A stretch of 64,000 nucleotides of DNA from DASUPK01 sp963833375 (GTDB lineage: Bacteria > Actinomycetota > Thermoleophilia > Solirubrobacterales > 70-9), in assembly GCA_963833375.1 (NCBI GenBank), contig CAWHXR010000004.1:1-64000 (forward strand), read 5' to 3'. Position numbers and translations under genes: made by a program. Numbering within the stretch: position 1 is the stretch's first letter; every line of letters starts with the position of its first letter. Below the pieces are notes generated by a model. That model was not told where the DNA came from and searched no databases. It saw nothing but the letters and a program-made list of their open reading frames with translations. Positions 45,015 through 53,759 of the stretch are shown here, piece by piece.

Positions 45015-46241
45015 TTACATCGCCATCATCGCCTCGGGCTCATGCTCGCCCGAGGGCTCAGCGACCGCGGCACCCTCGCTGCGCTTGAGCATCGAGAGGC
45101 CGATCGCGGGGAAGAGCAGGACGGAGAGCAGGCCGGCGCCGATCAGCGCCGCCCCCTCGGCCGCGGTCACCAGGCCGAGGTCCTGGCCGATCGCGGTCGC
45201 GGCGACGATGAAGGGCAGCGAGGTGGCCTGCATGAGCCCGGCGATCGCGGTGTGACGGCCGTCGAGCAGCCGGCGGTAGACCAGCGCGGGCAGCCCGCGG
45301 GCCGCGACCAGCGCCGCCAGGAAGATCGGCACCATGATCACGTTCGAGGTGCTCGCCAGCAGGGCGTCGAGGTCGTAGTTGACGCCGCTGGTGACGAAGA
45401 AGACCGGGATGAAGATCCCGAAGCCGACCGCTTCGAGCTTCCGCCGGAACTCCGGATGGGTCATCTGCTTGTCCTTGTCCAGCAGCGAGAGGATCGCGCC
45501 GGCCATGAAGGCGCCGAGGATCGACTCGAGCCCCAGCGAGTCCGCGATCGCGGCGAAGCCGACCAGCAGGACCACCGCCCCGCGGACCCGGATCTGCGCG
45601 GTCGTGTCCTGGAGCCGGACCAGGTCCTGTCTGAGCAGGCTCGAGCGCTCCGCGCTCTTCACGGCGATGAAGACGACGAGCGCGAGCAGCACGAGGCTGC
45701 CGATCAGCAGCAGCGTCGAGCCCACGCCGCCCTCGCCGGAGAAGAAGATCGAGAGCAGGATCACCGCGCCGAAGTCGGCGATCGTGCCGGCCGCGACGAT
45801 CAGCTGGCCGAAGGTCGAGCCGATCTCGCCGGCGTCCTTCAGCACCGGGATCAGGACGCCGAGCGAGGTGGCGCAGAGGATGATCGCGACCAGCAGCGGC
45901 GTTTCGATCAGGCCGGTCTCCTTGAGGATCAGCGCCACCACCACGGCGATCACGAACGAGATCGCGAATCCGATCAGCGTCAGCCGCAGGACCTGCCCGC
46001 GGAGCTTGTCGAACTCGATCTCCAGCCCGGCGAGGAAGAGCAGGAAGGCCAGGCCGAGCACCGCGATCACCGAGATCGATGTGTCGACGTGGACGATCCC
46101 GAGCACCGAGGGGCCGATCACGATTCCCGCGAGGATCTCGAGCACGACCGAGGGCAGCTTCACCGAGGGGAAGAAGCCGAGCACGAGCGGGGCGGCGAAG
46201 GCCACCGCGACGACGATCAGCAGGTTGTCGAACGACGGCAT
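45015..46241 (-). CDS. Cation:proton antiporter (CPA2/NhaP-KefB-like)
   Basis: 408 residues, about twelve membrane helices, no cytosolic regulatory tail. 'LPSVVLEILAGIVIGPSVLG', 'LGLAFLLFLAGLEIEFDKL', 'LLVAIILCATSLGVLIPVLKDAG' and 'LESILGAFMAGAILSLLDKD' are family marks of Na+(K+)/H+ exchangers. It would exchange monovalent cations for protons across the membrane. Its promoter carries the shared motif, placing it in the same proposed regulon; the -10 ends only 7 bases before ATG 46241, so the mRNA may be leaderless. Confidence 0.9.
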   Translation of the reverse strand: MPSFDNLLIVVAVAFAAPLVLGFFPSVKLPSVVLEILAGIVIGPSVLGIVHVDTSISVIAVLGLAFLLFLAGLEIEFDKLRGQVLRLTLIGFAISFVIAVVVALILKETGLIETPLLVAIILCATSLGVLIPVLKDAGEIGSTFGQLIVAAGTIADFGAVILLSIFFSGEGGVGSTLLLIGSLVLLALVVFIAVKSAERSSLLRQDLVRLQDTTAQIRVRGAVVLLVGFAAIADSLGLESILGAFMAGAILSLLDKDKQMTHPEFRRKLEAVGFGIFIPVFFVTSGVNYDLDALLASTSNVIMVPIFLAALVAARGLPALVYRRLLDGRHTAIAGLMQATSLPFIVAATAIGQDLGLVTAAEGAALIGAGLLSVLLFPAIGLSMLKRSEGAAVAEPSGEHEPEAMMAM

Positions 46242-46248
46242 CGCGAGG

Positions 46249-46275
46249 AAGTCCGCCGAGGACGCTGGGCGTTAC
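46249..46275 (-). promoter_or_regulatory. Putative ECF-type promoter of the antiporter gene
   Basis: Minus strand: GTAACGCC (46275-46268), 13-nt spacer, GGACTT (46254-46249). One -10 position differs from GGACTA. Confidence 0.55.
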
Positions 46276-46428
46276 GAGCCCATGATCACAGCGCCGCACG
46301 ACGGCGGGCTAATCTCCCAAGCCGCTCGGTCCACCGCCAGACGGACTGAGTGCTGCTATAGGCGGCTGTGATCGCTTTCTGGTGGTCGCGCGCCCTAGTA
46401 GTGGCTGAGGTGCTCCCCGTCTGGCCAG

Positions 46429-46775
46429 ATGCCATCGCCGGGCATGTCGAGTCGATCGGTCAGCGGCCGGCGCCATTCGGGTGGGTTGGCGGCTTCCGCG
46501 ATCACGGACGGATACGACGGCGTGTTCCTCGCCGTGCCGGGTACCGGCGCGCACCTGGAACTGACCGCAGGCGGCGGACGCAGCGCTCCTGAGCCGCATC
46601 CGGAGTCGCTGCTCGTGCTGTATCTCGGCGACGAACAGGCGATGCAGGCGGTCGCGGTGCGTCTCGGCGTCGAGCCGATCCCTCCCGCCAATCCGTACTG
46701 GGCCGATCACGGACTGACCTTCGAGGATCCCGACGGATTCCGGATCGTCTCGTGCCCGAGCAGTGGGAGGGCTAG
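46429..46775 (+). pseudogene. VOC (glyoxalase/bleomycin-resistance-like) family protein, frameshifted
   Basis: The C-terminal two thirds is clear: 'YDGVFLAVPGTGAHLELTAGGG', 'ESLLVLYLGDEQAMQAVAVRLGVEPIPPANPYWADHGLTFEDPDGFRI', then in another frame 'VPEQWEG' to TAG 46775. This is the YycE-like VOC pattern (HLE ligand block, 'NPYW..HG.TFEDPDG'). The N-terminal beta-alpha unit is missing or scrambled ('GWVGGFRDH' appears in a different frame). It may be a decayed gene or a product of sequencing errors. Its substrate is unknown. Confidence 0.55.
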
Positions 46776-46844
46776 GGCGGCTCTGACGCGCCGGAGGCTC
46801 TCGAAGCCGCCCGGCTCCGGAAGTAGCGCTACTCCTAGCCGCCC
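46775..46844. terminator. Structured region between convergent genes, possible two-way terminator
   Basis: The outer stem GGGCGGCT (46775-46782) pairs with AGCCGCCC (46837-46844). Inside lie CCGGAG/CTCCGG (46791-46796 and 46815-46820) and the palindrome AGTAGCGCTACT. It sits between a plus-strand VOC gene and the minus-strand glycosyltransferase, where both transcripts must end. Confidence 0.4.
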
Positions 46845-46869
46845 CGACTCAGCGAGTATGCCTCCGGGT

Positions 46870-48396
46870 TCAGCCCGCCAACGCCTCGTACGACGCGGCG
46901 AAGCGCTCGGCGATCCCGCTCCACGAGTAGGCGCTGCGAATCTGCTCGTACGCGTTCTCGCCTCGCTGTTTCCTTCCGTCGACGTCGTTCACGGCTTCCA
47001 CCAATGCGCCGGCAAGCGCGTCGAGGTCGTCCGGCTCGACCATCCAGCCGTTCGGGCGCCCCGATTCGGTGTTGACGAACGTGAGCGGGCCGCCGCTGCG
47101 AGTGGCGATCACGGGAACCCCGCAGGCCATTGCCTCGAGCAGCACCAGCCCGAATGGCTCGTAGCTCGATGGAGTCACGAGCGCATCAACACAGGCGAGA
47201 CCGTCGGGGAGGTCCTCGTGACCCCTCCAGCCGAGGAAGAAGATGCCTTCTGCACCCTCGCGGCGAGCCACGGTATGGGGGTGCTCGCCGTCCCACTCGC
47301 CGGGCGAGCCGCCCCAGATCACGAGCGGAGCGGGCCTCGCAAAGCGCGGGCGGGCCCGAACGTAGGCGCGCACGAGCAGCGGCACGCGCTTGAAGTCCAA
47401 GAAGCGGCCCACGTACAGCAGCACGGGAGACGGCTCACCTGTCTGGCGATCGACGAATAGGCGCAGATCCTGCTCGTCATAGCGAATGCTTCCGGGCTCC
47501 CCCGACTCGTCCCAGCCGCGCGGATCGGTGACGAGCCAGCGGCGCCAGCGGGAGAGCCGCTCCTCGGGGTCAGCGACGCGACGGTCGAAGCGCTCGGTAT
47601 CTACGCCGTTCGGAATCACCTCGATCCTGCTCTCGTCAACGCCCAGCAATCTGAGCGCCTCGTCGCGGTCGTGAGAAGAGACCGTGACGATCCGGTCCGA
47701 TCGCCGGGCGAGCGCCCCAAGCAGCCCGGCCCAGTGAGCGCCGAAGCGCCAGTGCGCCCAGCTGGTGCTCTCAAACAGCGCTCGCTGCCTGGGAGAGAGA
47801 CCGTCGAGCGTCGGCACCGTGCCTGCGCGCGCCAGGTCGGCCATCCCGGCCAGGGTTGTGTCGAGCGCCCGTGCCAGGTCGGCGAGCGCTTCGATCCGGT
47901 CAAGCATCTTCAGCTCGGTGCCGTGCAGCTGCGTGAGAACCGGTCGGGTCGGCCAGTGCCGTTGAACGGCCGCCTGGAGCGGCGTGAGGTGATGGAGGTG
48001 AAACAGAGTCGGATCCGTCCAAGCGTCCGCGAGGATGCGCTCCCAGGCCGCGACCAGATGCGCGCCGATCTGCGGCGAGACCGCGGCGAAGACCCGGTCC
48101 GCGGTGTCGCCGCCGTCCTCGAAGGAAGGGTGCATGGGAACCGGCTCCTCGAGCGGATCGCGGCCAGCGGCGCGGGCGCCGATCGCCGGGTCGTAGTCGG
48201 CCGCGGTCACCATGAGGCCGTCGAAGAAGGTCGCTGCGTGCGTCGACGTCCCGGGTGCGCCGAGTGACCCGCAGGCCAGCGAGACCTCCCAGCCCGCACC
48301 GTCGAGCGCCCGAGAGAGGTAACGGGCGACCTGCGCCGAACCGCCTCGCGGGTAGAAGATCAACCCCATTGCCACCTGCCGCCTCGCCGGGCTCAT
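46870..48396 (-). CDS. Glycosyltransferase family 4 protein
   Basis: 508 residues of the GT-B fold. N-terminal domain: 'GLIFYPRGGSAQVARYLSRALDGAGWEVSLACGS', with 'LTQLHGTELKMLDRIEALA' and 'IVTVSSHDRDEALRLLGVDESRIEVIPNGVDTERF'. C-terminal nucleotide-sugar domain: 'LLYVGRFLDFKRVPLLVRAY', 'LVTPSSYEPFGLVLLEAMACGVPVIATRSGGPLTFV' (the EX7E motif). A retaining transferase acting on a glycan, lipid or small molecule; the acceptor is unknown. It is monocistronic as far as can be seen. Confidence 0.9.
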   Translation of the reverse strand: MSPARRQVAMGLIFYPRGGSAQVARYLSRALDGAGWEVSLACGSLGAPGTSTHAATFFDGLMVTAADYDPAIGARAAGRDPLEEPVPMHPSFEDGGDTADRVFAAVSPQIGAHLVAAWERILADAWTDPTLFHLHHLTPLQAAVQRHWPTRPVLTQLHGTELKMLDRIEALADLARALDTTLAGMADLARAGTVPTLDGLSPRQRALFESTSWAHWRFGAHWAGLLGALARRSDRIVTVSSHDRDEALRLLGVDESRIEVIPNGVDTERFDRRVADPEERLSRWRRWLVTDPRGWDESGEPGSIRYDEQDLRLFVDRQTGEPSPVLLYVGRFLDFKRVPLLVRAYVRARPRFARPAPLVIWGGSPGEWDGEHPHTVARREGAEGIFFLGWRGHEDLPDGLACVDALVTPSSYEPFGLVLLEAMACGVPVIATRSGGPLTFVNTESGRPNGWMVEPDDLDALAGALVEAVNDVDGRKQRGENAYEQIRSAYSWSGIAERFAASYEALAG

Positions 48397-48538
48397 CGGT
48401 GGGAACCGTATTGCAGGTGATTACGCGAACGCCCCCAACTGGTTGATCGTGAAAGGCAACTTCGAGGATTGAGAGTCACGCAGGTGGACGCGGTGAGACG
48501 CGTTTCTCCCAGGGGTGACGGCTAAGTAGGCTGATGTC

Positions 48539-48619
48539 GTGTCCAAGCCGTCTCGCGTCTCGCTGGTGCTCAGCGGCGGCGCCGCGATGAGCGAGAAACC
48601 GACCGCGCAGGCGAGCTGA
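48539..48619 (+). other. Short ORF ahead of the P-type ATPase, possible remnant or leader
   Basis: A 26-codon GTG frame, 'SKPSRVSLVLSGGAAMSEK...', ends 5 bases before the ATPase start. 'VSLVLSGGAA' looks like the first strand and oxyanion loop of patatin-like lipases, so it may be a leftover N-terminus. A leader role is also possible. Confidence 0.2.
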
Positions 48620-48624
48620 CCCGG

Positions 48625-50568
48625 ATGACGCACAGCGACAAGGACGCTACGGCCCCCAACGGGCCGGATGAGCTGGGCTCCGAAGACGAGCGGAGATTCG
48701 GCACCTTGCGCTCTCGGGCGACGGCACTCGGGGTATCCGAGCCTTACGTCGTTACGGGGCTGATCCTCTTCGCGCTCGCGCTGGGTGGCGTGATCCACAT
48801 CTTTGAGCCCGGCGACGCCGGGGACGTGGTCTGGGCCGTGGCGATCGCGCTGACGCTTATCCCGCTGACATGGTCAGTGGTGCGAACCCTGATGCGAGGT
48901 GACGTCGGGGTCGATGCGATCGCGTTGGTGGCGATGGCAGGCGCGCTGGCACTAGGGGAATACCTGGCGGGCGCTGTGATCGCCTTGATGCTGAGCGGCG
49001 GCAACGCGCTCGAGGCGGCGGCGGGACGACGTGCCCGGCGGGAGCTGACAGCCCTGCTGGAGCGTGCCCCGCGGATCGCCCACAGGCGCCAGGGCGACAG
49101 GCTCGAGGAGATTCCCGTAGAGAGGATTCGGATCGGCGACCGGATCCTCGTGCGAGCCGGTGAGGTCGTTCCCGTCGACGGCGCGGTGCAGAGCGAGGGC
49201 GCGGTCATCGATGAGTCGACCCTGACCGGGGAGCCTTTGCCCGTTTCGCACGCGCGGGGGACGACCGTGTCAAGCGGGACCCTCAACGCCGGCGATGCGT
49301 TCGATCTGCGCGCCACGAGGACATCGTCCGAGAGCGCCTACGCGGGCATTGTGCGACTGGTGCAGGAGGCAGAGCATCAGCGTGCGCCGTTCGTCCGCAT
49401 GGCCGATCGCTACGCAGCCATCCTGCTGCCTGTCACGCTCGTCGTGGCCGGGGCCGCGTGGGCGATGAGCGGGGACCCCGTGCGGGCGCTGGCCGTGCTC
49501 GTGGTCGCGACGCCCTGCCCGCTGATCCTGGCCGCGCCGGTTGCGTTGATCTCCGGGGTCTCGCGCGCCGCGCGTCGCGGGGTGATCGCCAAGGGCGGCG
49601 GCACGATCGAGAAGCTAGGACGCGCTCGCACGGTGCTCTTCGACAAGACGGGGACGCTCACCCACGGTCGTCCCGAGATCGAGCGGGTGAGCAGCGCCGA
49701 CGGGCTCACATCCGATGAGGTGCTGAAGTTCGGAGCATCGGTCGATCAGCTCTCAGCCCACGTCTTGGCCGAGGCGCTCGTCCACGGCGCCGAGGCGCGC
49801 GGAATCGCGCTCACCTTCCCCGAGGAGGTCGTCGAGGAACCGGGGCAGGGGATCGAGGGTCGGGTTGCCGGACACCGGGTTGCGGTGGGAAGCAACGGCT
49901 GGCTGCGCCGGCGCGGCTACTCAAGCGGCGAGAGAGCAGCCGAGCTGTTCGATGAGTCAGACGAGCCCGGGCTGGCGAGGGTGCTGGTCGGCGTCGACGG
50001 GACCGTTGTCGGTGCGGTGCTGATGGCGGACCGGTTGCGGGATGACGCGGGCGAGCTGACTGCGGCCCTGCGGACGGCGGGGATCGACCGCATTGCGCTC
50101 GTCACCGGTGATCAGAAATCCGTTGGCGAGGCCGTCGGCAGATCGGTGGGGGTGGATCGGGTCTTCGCCGAGTGCTCCCCCGAGGAGAAGATCGACGTCG
50201 TCCGCAAGGCTCGCGAGCTGACCGACGATGGCGGGGTGGTGATGGTCGGCGACGGTGTGAACGACGCGCCCGCCCTTGCGCTTGCGGATGTCGGCATCGC
50301 GATGGGGGGCGTCGGCGCAACGGTCTCCTCCGAGACGGCCGATGCGGTCATCGCCATCGATCGTGTGGACCGGGTCGTCGATGCCCTGCGCATCGGTCGG
50401 CGCTCATTGTCGATTGCGCGCCAGAGTGTTCTGGCCGGGCTCGGGCTGAGCTTCGTGGCGATGGGCTTCGCTGCATTCGGGTACATCCCGCCCGTCGCCG
50501 GGGCGTTGCTGCAGGAGGGAATCGACGTGGCGGTGATCCTGAACGCACTGCGCGCTCTGCGCGACTGA
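48625..50568 (+). CDS. Heavy-metal translocating P1B-type ATPase
   Basis: 647 residues. 'LTGEPLPVS' is the actuator motif (TGE), 'VVATPCPLILAAP' the metal-binding helix, 'LFDKTGTLTHGRP' the phosphorylated Asp and 'GDGVNDAPALALADVGIAMGG' the hinge. The metal motif is TPCP rather than CPC, as in the P1B-5-like group sometimes linked to nickel or iron. There is no N-terminal HMA domain. The usual HP dipeptide of P1B pumps is replaced: 'QLSAHVLAEALVHGA' reads HV. It exports a soft or transition metal across the membrane; which one is not clear. Confidence 0.85.
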   Translation: MTHSDKDATAPNGPDELGSEDERRFGTLRSRATALGVSEPYVVTGLILFALALGGVIHIFEPGDAGDVVWAVAIALTLIPLTWSVVRTLMRGDVGVDAIALVAMAGALALGEYLAGAVIALMLSGGNALEAAAGRRARRELTALLERAPRIAHRRQGDRLEEIPVERIRIGDRILVRAGEVVPVDGAVQSEGAVIDESTLTGEPLPVSHARGTTVSSGTLNAGDAFDLRATRTSSESAYAGIVRLVQEAEHQRAPFVRMADRYAAILLPVTLVVAGAAWAMSGDPVRALAVLVVATPCPLILAAPVALISGVSRAARRGVIAKGGGTIEKLGRARTVLFDKTGTLTHGRPEIERVSSADGLTSDEVLKFGASVDQLSAHVLAEALVHGAEARGIALTFPEEVVEEPGQGIEGRVAGHRVAVGSNGWLRRRGYSSGERAAELFDESDEPGLARVLVGVDGTVVGAVLMADRLRDDAGELTAALRTAGIDRIALVTGDQKSVGEAVGRSVGVDRVFAECSPEEKIDVVRKARELTDDGGVVMVGDGVNDAPALALADVGIAMGGVGATVSSETADAVIAIDRVDRVVDALRIGRRSLSIARQSVLAGLGLSFVAMGFAAFGYIPPVAGALLQEGIDVAVILNALRALRD

Positions 50569-50664
50569 TCGCGTTGTGTCCTAGTTCTGGGATGCAAGGT
50601 CGAGGACCCACCCCCGGTTGCGCTTCTCCGGAGGAGCGTCACCAGTCGCCAGTCGGCTAGGGGC

Positions 50665-51570
50665 CTAGGTCCCGACCGTCAGAACGATCTTCCCGCGGGT
50701 GTGCCCGGACTCGCTGAGTTCGTGTGCCCGCTGGATCTCGGTGAGCGGAAGCACCTCCGCGGTCTCCACGCGCACATCGCCGGCCGCAACCAGCTCGGCG
50801 ATCCGAGCCAGCTGTTCGGATGTTGGGCTCATCACGAGCAGCTCCGCGCGCACGCCGCGCTCTCGCGCCGCCTCCTCGGGCGGGGTACCGGCGATCGTAA
50901 TGAGGATGCCTCCCTCGCCAACAGTAGGCAGCAGCGACTCGGTCGTCTCGCCGCCCACCGTGTCGAAGGCGACGTCGACGCCGCTCACCGCCTCGGCGAC
51001 GTCCTGCTTCGTGTAGTCGACGTACTCCTCGGCGCCGAGACCGAGCACGAAGTCGCGGTTACGCGACGACCCGGTCCCGATCGTCCGGGCGCCGCCGAGC
51101 TTCGAGAACTGCACGGCGAAGTGCCCGACGCCACCCGCGGCCCCCGCGATCAGCGCCATCTGCCCACTTTGAAGACCGGCGCGGTCGAACAGCGCCTGCC
51201 AGGCGGTGAGCCCGGCCACAGGTATCGCCGCAGCCTGCTCGTGGCTGATCGAGGCAGGCTTCTTCGCGATCACGGCGGCTGAGGCGGTTGCGAACTCCGC
51301 GTAGCCGCCGCTCGCGGCGAGCCCGAACACCTCGTCTCCATCTGTGAATCCCACGGCGCGCGACACCTCGACCGTGCCGGACACGTCACTACCCAGCACC
51401 GCGGGCAACGCTTTCTCGATGAATCCTCGCCGGTACTTCCAGTCCATAGGGTTGACCGACGCGGCGCGGACCCTGATCAGCACCTCGCCGTCGCCGGGCT
51501 CGGGCCGCCCCGCTTCCTCGTACCGCAGGACGTCCGGGCTTCCGGTCTCGTGCATCACCACAGCTTTCAT
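50665..51570 (-). CDS. NADP-dependent oxidoreductase (quinone reductase/zeta-crystallin-like MDR)
   Basis: 301 residues of the zinc-independent medium-chain dehydrogenase/reductase family. 'MKAVVMHETGSPDVLRYEEAGRPEPGDGEVLIRVRAASVNPMDWKYRRG' is typical of quinone oxidoreductases, and 'LIAGAAGGVGHFAVQFSKLGG' is the NADPH loop. The zinc ligands of alcohol dehydrogenases are absent. It probably reduces quinones or enones with NADPH. The palindrome at 51610-51626 lies 40 bases upstream and probably controls it. Confidence 0.85.
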   Translation of the reverse strand: MKAVVMHETGSPDVLRYEEAGRPEPGDGEVLIRVRAASVNPMDWKYRRGFIEKALPAVLGSDVSGTVEVSRAVGFTDGDEVFGLAASGGYAEFATASAAVIAKKPASISHEQAAAIPVAGLTAWQALFDRAGLQSGQMALIAGAAGGVGHFAVQFSKLGGARTIGTGSSRNRDFVLGLGAEEYVDYTKQDVAEAVSGVDVAFDTVGGETTESLLPTVGEGGILITIAGTPPEEAARERGVRAELLVMSPTSEQLARIAELVAAGDVRVETAEVLPLTEIQRAHELSESGHTRGKIVLTVGT

Positions 51571-51868
51571 CGTCGTCTCCTGCTCGGTGGGGATACTGTC
51601 GAAGCCACAACTTACGGTGCGTAAGTACCAGCGGCTCCCTGACCGGGACCTGAGGATGTTTCTTCAGTGAGCGAGCGAGAGCGAGTTCCGGGAGACCGTG
51701 GAGCGGATCACCGTCGAGCGCGCCAGATCCGGATCGGCGTCGAGCAGGCTTGTCTTCATCTACCGCCGGCTTACGAATAGGGCCCGGTAACCGCGCTGAC
51801 AGCAGCGCTCAGCTCCGCCTGGGCCCTCTGATTCCGGACGCCTCGGGCGGAGCGGTAGGGTCGCACGC
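51571..51868. other. Divergent region between the quinone reductase and FAD oxidoreductase genes
   Basis: 298 bases holding promoters for both directions, plus the ACTTAC/GTAAGT palindrome. Short open frames (e.g. ending 'SSRLVFIYRRLTNR') look like no known family. Confidence 0.4.
51610..51626 (-). promoter_or_regulatory. Operator-like palindrome upstream of the quinone reductase gene
   Basis: ACTTAC-GGTGC-GTAAGT, a perfect 6-bp-arm inverted repeat with AT-rich arms in GC-rich DNA. This form is common for HxlR-family regulators next to NADPH oxidoreductase genes. No HxlR gene is in the window. Confidence 0.5.
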
Positions 51869-53002
51869 GTGACGACACGGATAGTCGTGCTGGGAGCGGG
51901 GTTCGGAGGGCTTGAGCTGTCCACCGTCCTCTCGGAGGCGCTCGGCGAGGATGCCGTCGTCACCCTGATCGACAAGGGCGATGCCTTCGTCTTCGGATAC
52001 TCCAAGCTTGACGTGATGTTCGGCCGGGAGACCCCGGAGGCGGTGCGCCTCCCGTACCGCGGCTTCTCCAAGCCGGGTGTGCGGTTCGTGAACGAGACGA
52101 TCACGTCGATCGATCCGGACCAGCGGGGCGTCATCACGGAGTCAGGCGAGTACGAAGCCGACATCCTGGTGGTCGCGCTGGGGGCCGACTACGAGCTGGC
52201 CGCCACGCCCGGGCTGGCGGAGGGCGGCAACGAGTTCTACTCCGTGCCCGGGGCGGAGCGGGTGAGGGAGGTGCTGCCCGACTTCTCCGAGGGCCGCGCA
52301 ATCGTCGGCGTCTGCGGGGCGCCGTTCAAGTGCCCACCGGCGCCGAGCGAGGCCGCCCTGCTCCTGCATGACGACCTGGTGAAGCGCGGCGTCCGGGATC
52401 GGTGCGAGATCACGTTCCTGATGCCGCTGCCGAGCCCCGTGCCGCCCTCCCCGGCGACCTCGAAGGCGCTGCTCGGAGCCTTCGAGGAGCGGAATATCGA
52501 ATTCGTGCCGGGCGCGCGCATCACCTCACTCGATCCCGGGCGCCGGGTGGTAGCGCTGGAGGGCGGGGAGGAGGTGTCCTACGACCTCTTCCTCGGCGTC
52601 CCGAAGCACCGCGCTCCCGACGTGGTCCAGGAATCCGGGATGGCGGAGGACGGCTACGTGCCGGTCGACTCGCGGACGCTGAAGACCCGCTTTCCGGGCG
52701 TCTACGCCGTCGGGGACGTCGCGACGGTGGGCGTGCCGAAGGCGGGCGTGTTCTCTGAAGGGGCCGCGCGGGTCGTGGCCGCAGAGGTGCTCGCCACGAT
52801 CCGCAATGGCGAGCAGCCCGAGGGCTATGACGGGCTGGGGTCCTGCTACATCGAGTTCGGCGACGGCCGGGTGGGGAGGGTCGACGTCGACTTCCTCTCC
52901 GGGCCGAATCCGACGGGGACGTTCCAGGAGCCCTCGGCCACCCTCGTGGCGGAGAAGCACGAGTTCGGCTTGAGCCGGCGCGCGCGCTGGTTCGGCCTCT
53001 GA
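51869..53002 (+). CDS. FAD-dependent pyridine nucleotide-disulfide-type oxidoreductase (sulfide:quinone reductase-like)
   Basis: 377 residues. 'IVVLGAGFGGLELSTVLSE' is the FAD loop, 'ADILVVALGADYELAATPGL' the ATG-like motif and 'FPGVYAVGDVATVGVPKAGVFSEGAARVVAAEVL' the second FAD block. 'VGVCGAPFKCPPAPSEAALLLHD' with Cys-x5-Cys is typical of the SQR/flavocytochrome-c-like branch. The substrate may be sulfide, a quinone or a related small redox molecule. Start GTG 51869. No membrane helix is visible, but these proteins often bind the membrane surface. Confidence 0.8.
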   Translation: MTTRIVVLGAGFGGLELSTVLSEALGEDAVVTLIDKGDAFVFGYSKLDVMFGRETPEAVRLPYRGFSKPGVRFVNETITSIDPDQRGVITESGEYEADILVVALGADYELAATPGLAEGGNEFYSVPGAERVREVLPDFSEGRAIVGVCGAPFKCPPAPSEAALLLHDDLVKRGVRDRCEITFLMPLPSPVPPSPATSKALLGAFEERNIEFVPGARITSLDPGRRVVALEGGEEVSYDLFLGVPKHRAPDVVQESGMAEDGYVPVDSRTLKTRFPGVYAVGDVATVGVPKAGVFSEGAARVVAAEVLATIRNGEQPEGYDGLGSCYIEFGDGRVGRVDVDFLSGPNPTGTFQEPSATLVAEKHEFGLSRRARWFGL

Positions 53003-53394
53003 GGCCTCAAGGAGAGGATCGGGCTTCTCTACACCTAGAGGGGTTCACCTTGGGGCCGCCTGCCGATGGCTCAGCCGCGTCGATCTCGCGGCGGCTCCAC
53101 CGAGGGGTGTGGACGGCTTTCCGGATCGTCCAGGTTTGCGACCTCCCCTGGGATCTTGTGTCCCGGCGGTGCCGCCCGGTGGTCCTGACGCTGGCCGGTT
53201 CCCCGCTCGGGCTGCGAGCCGTCCTGTCGCTTTGGTTTCTCGTTCGCCATGGGGGCGTGTTGCCCGCGGGACCAGGCACGGAAACCTGGCCCGCCACGAG
53301 GCGATCCCGGTGGTTTCCACGGATGGACGTGCATCCGCGGCCCTCAAAACTTGGGCTCGAAGCCACCAACGACTCTGCACGGAGGTAACTGCGA
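53003..53394 (+). other. Intergenic region, nothing recognised
   Basis: 392 bases with overlapping open frames on both strands, none resembling a protein family or having a Shine-Dalgarno. The last bases (GGAGGTAACTGCGA) are the ribosome-binding site of the coiled-coil gene. A promoter for that gene and the response regulator should lie here. Confidence 0.4.
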
Positions 53395-53745
53395 ATGGCA
53401 CCGGAGACCGAGGAACAGACAGTCGCGACATATGTGGAGCACGCGGTTGAGGACCTGAATCAGGCCCGCCAGCAGGCGGGAGACGAGGTCAGGTCCGCGA
53501 TCGACTCCGCGCTCAGCCGCTCACGCGAGGCGCTCGAGGACCTGCGGTCCGATGCCCAGGAGCGCGCCGATCGTCTGCGCCAGCGCGCCGAGGAGCGCGC
53601 CAGCGAATGGCAGAAGACCCTCGAGGATGCGACCGAGGACGCGCGGCGGGAGCTCGGGATCCGGGCGATTCACGCCCAGCGGACGAAGGACGCGCTCGAC
53701 GCGATGGCGGATGAGATCAAGCACCAGAAGAAGAATCTGGACTGA
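53395..53745 (+). CDS. Small coiled-coil protein, unknown function
   Basis: 116 residues, nearly all helical and charged: 'EDLNQARQQAGDEVRSAIDSALSRSREALEDLRSDAQERADRLRQRAEERASEWQKTLEDATEDARRELG'. Heptad patterns suggest an amphipathic coiled coil of the apolipoprotein/ATP-synthase-b-like kind. It has a strong Shine-Dalgarno (GGAGG) and is followed 14 bases later by the response regulator, so it may be co-transcribed. No specific function is known. Confidence 0.7.
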   Translation: MAPETEEQTVATYVEHAVEDLNQARQQAGDEVRSAIDSALSRSREALEDLRSDAQERADRLRQRAEERASEWQKTLEDATEDARRELGIRAIHAQRTKDALDAMADEIKHQKKNLD

Positions 53746-53759
53746 CGGAGCCGGGCACG

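Noticed and set aside
44991..45018. A further GTAACGCC on the minus strand upstream of the sigma-factor operon
   Set aside because: It overlaps the antiporter stop codon and no GGACTA-like box lies 13-14 bases downstream, so I did not count it as a promoter.
45042..46349. Long plus-strand frames opposite the antiporter
   Set aside because: Composed of charged low-complexity shadow text; the minus-strand frame has clear membrane helices and family motifs.
53045..53431. Minus- and plus-strand frames of over 100 codons between the FAD oxidoreductase and coiled-coil genes
   Set aside because: No ribosome sites, no recognisable motifs and mutual overlap on both strands.
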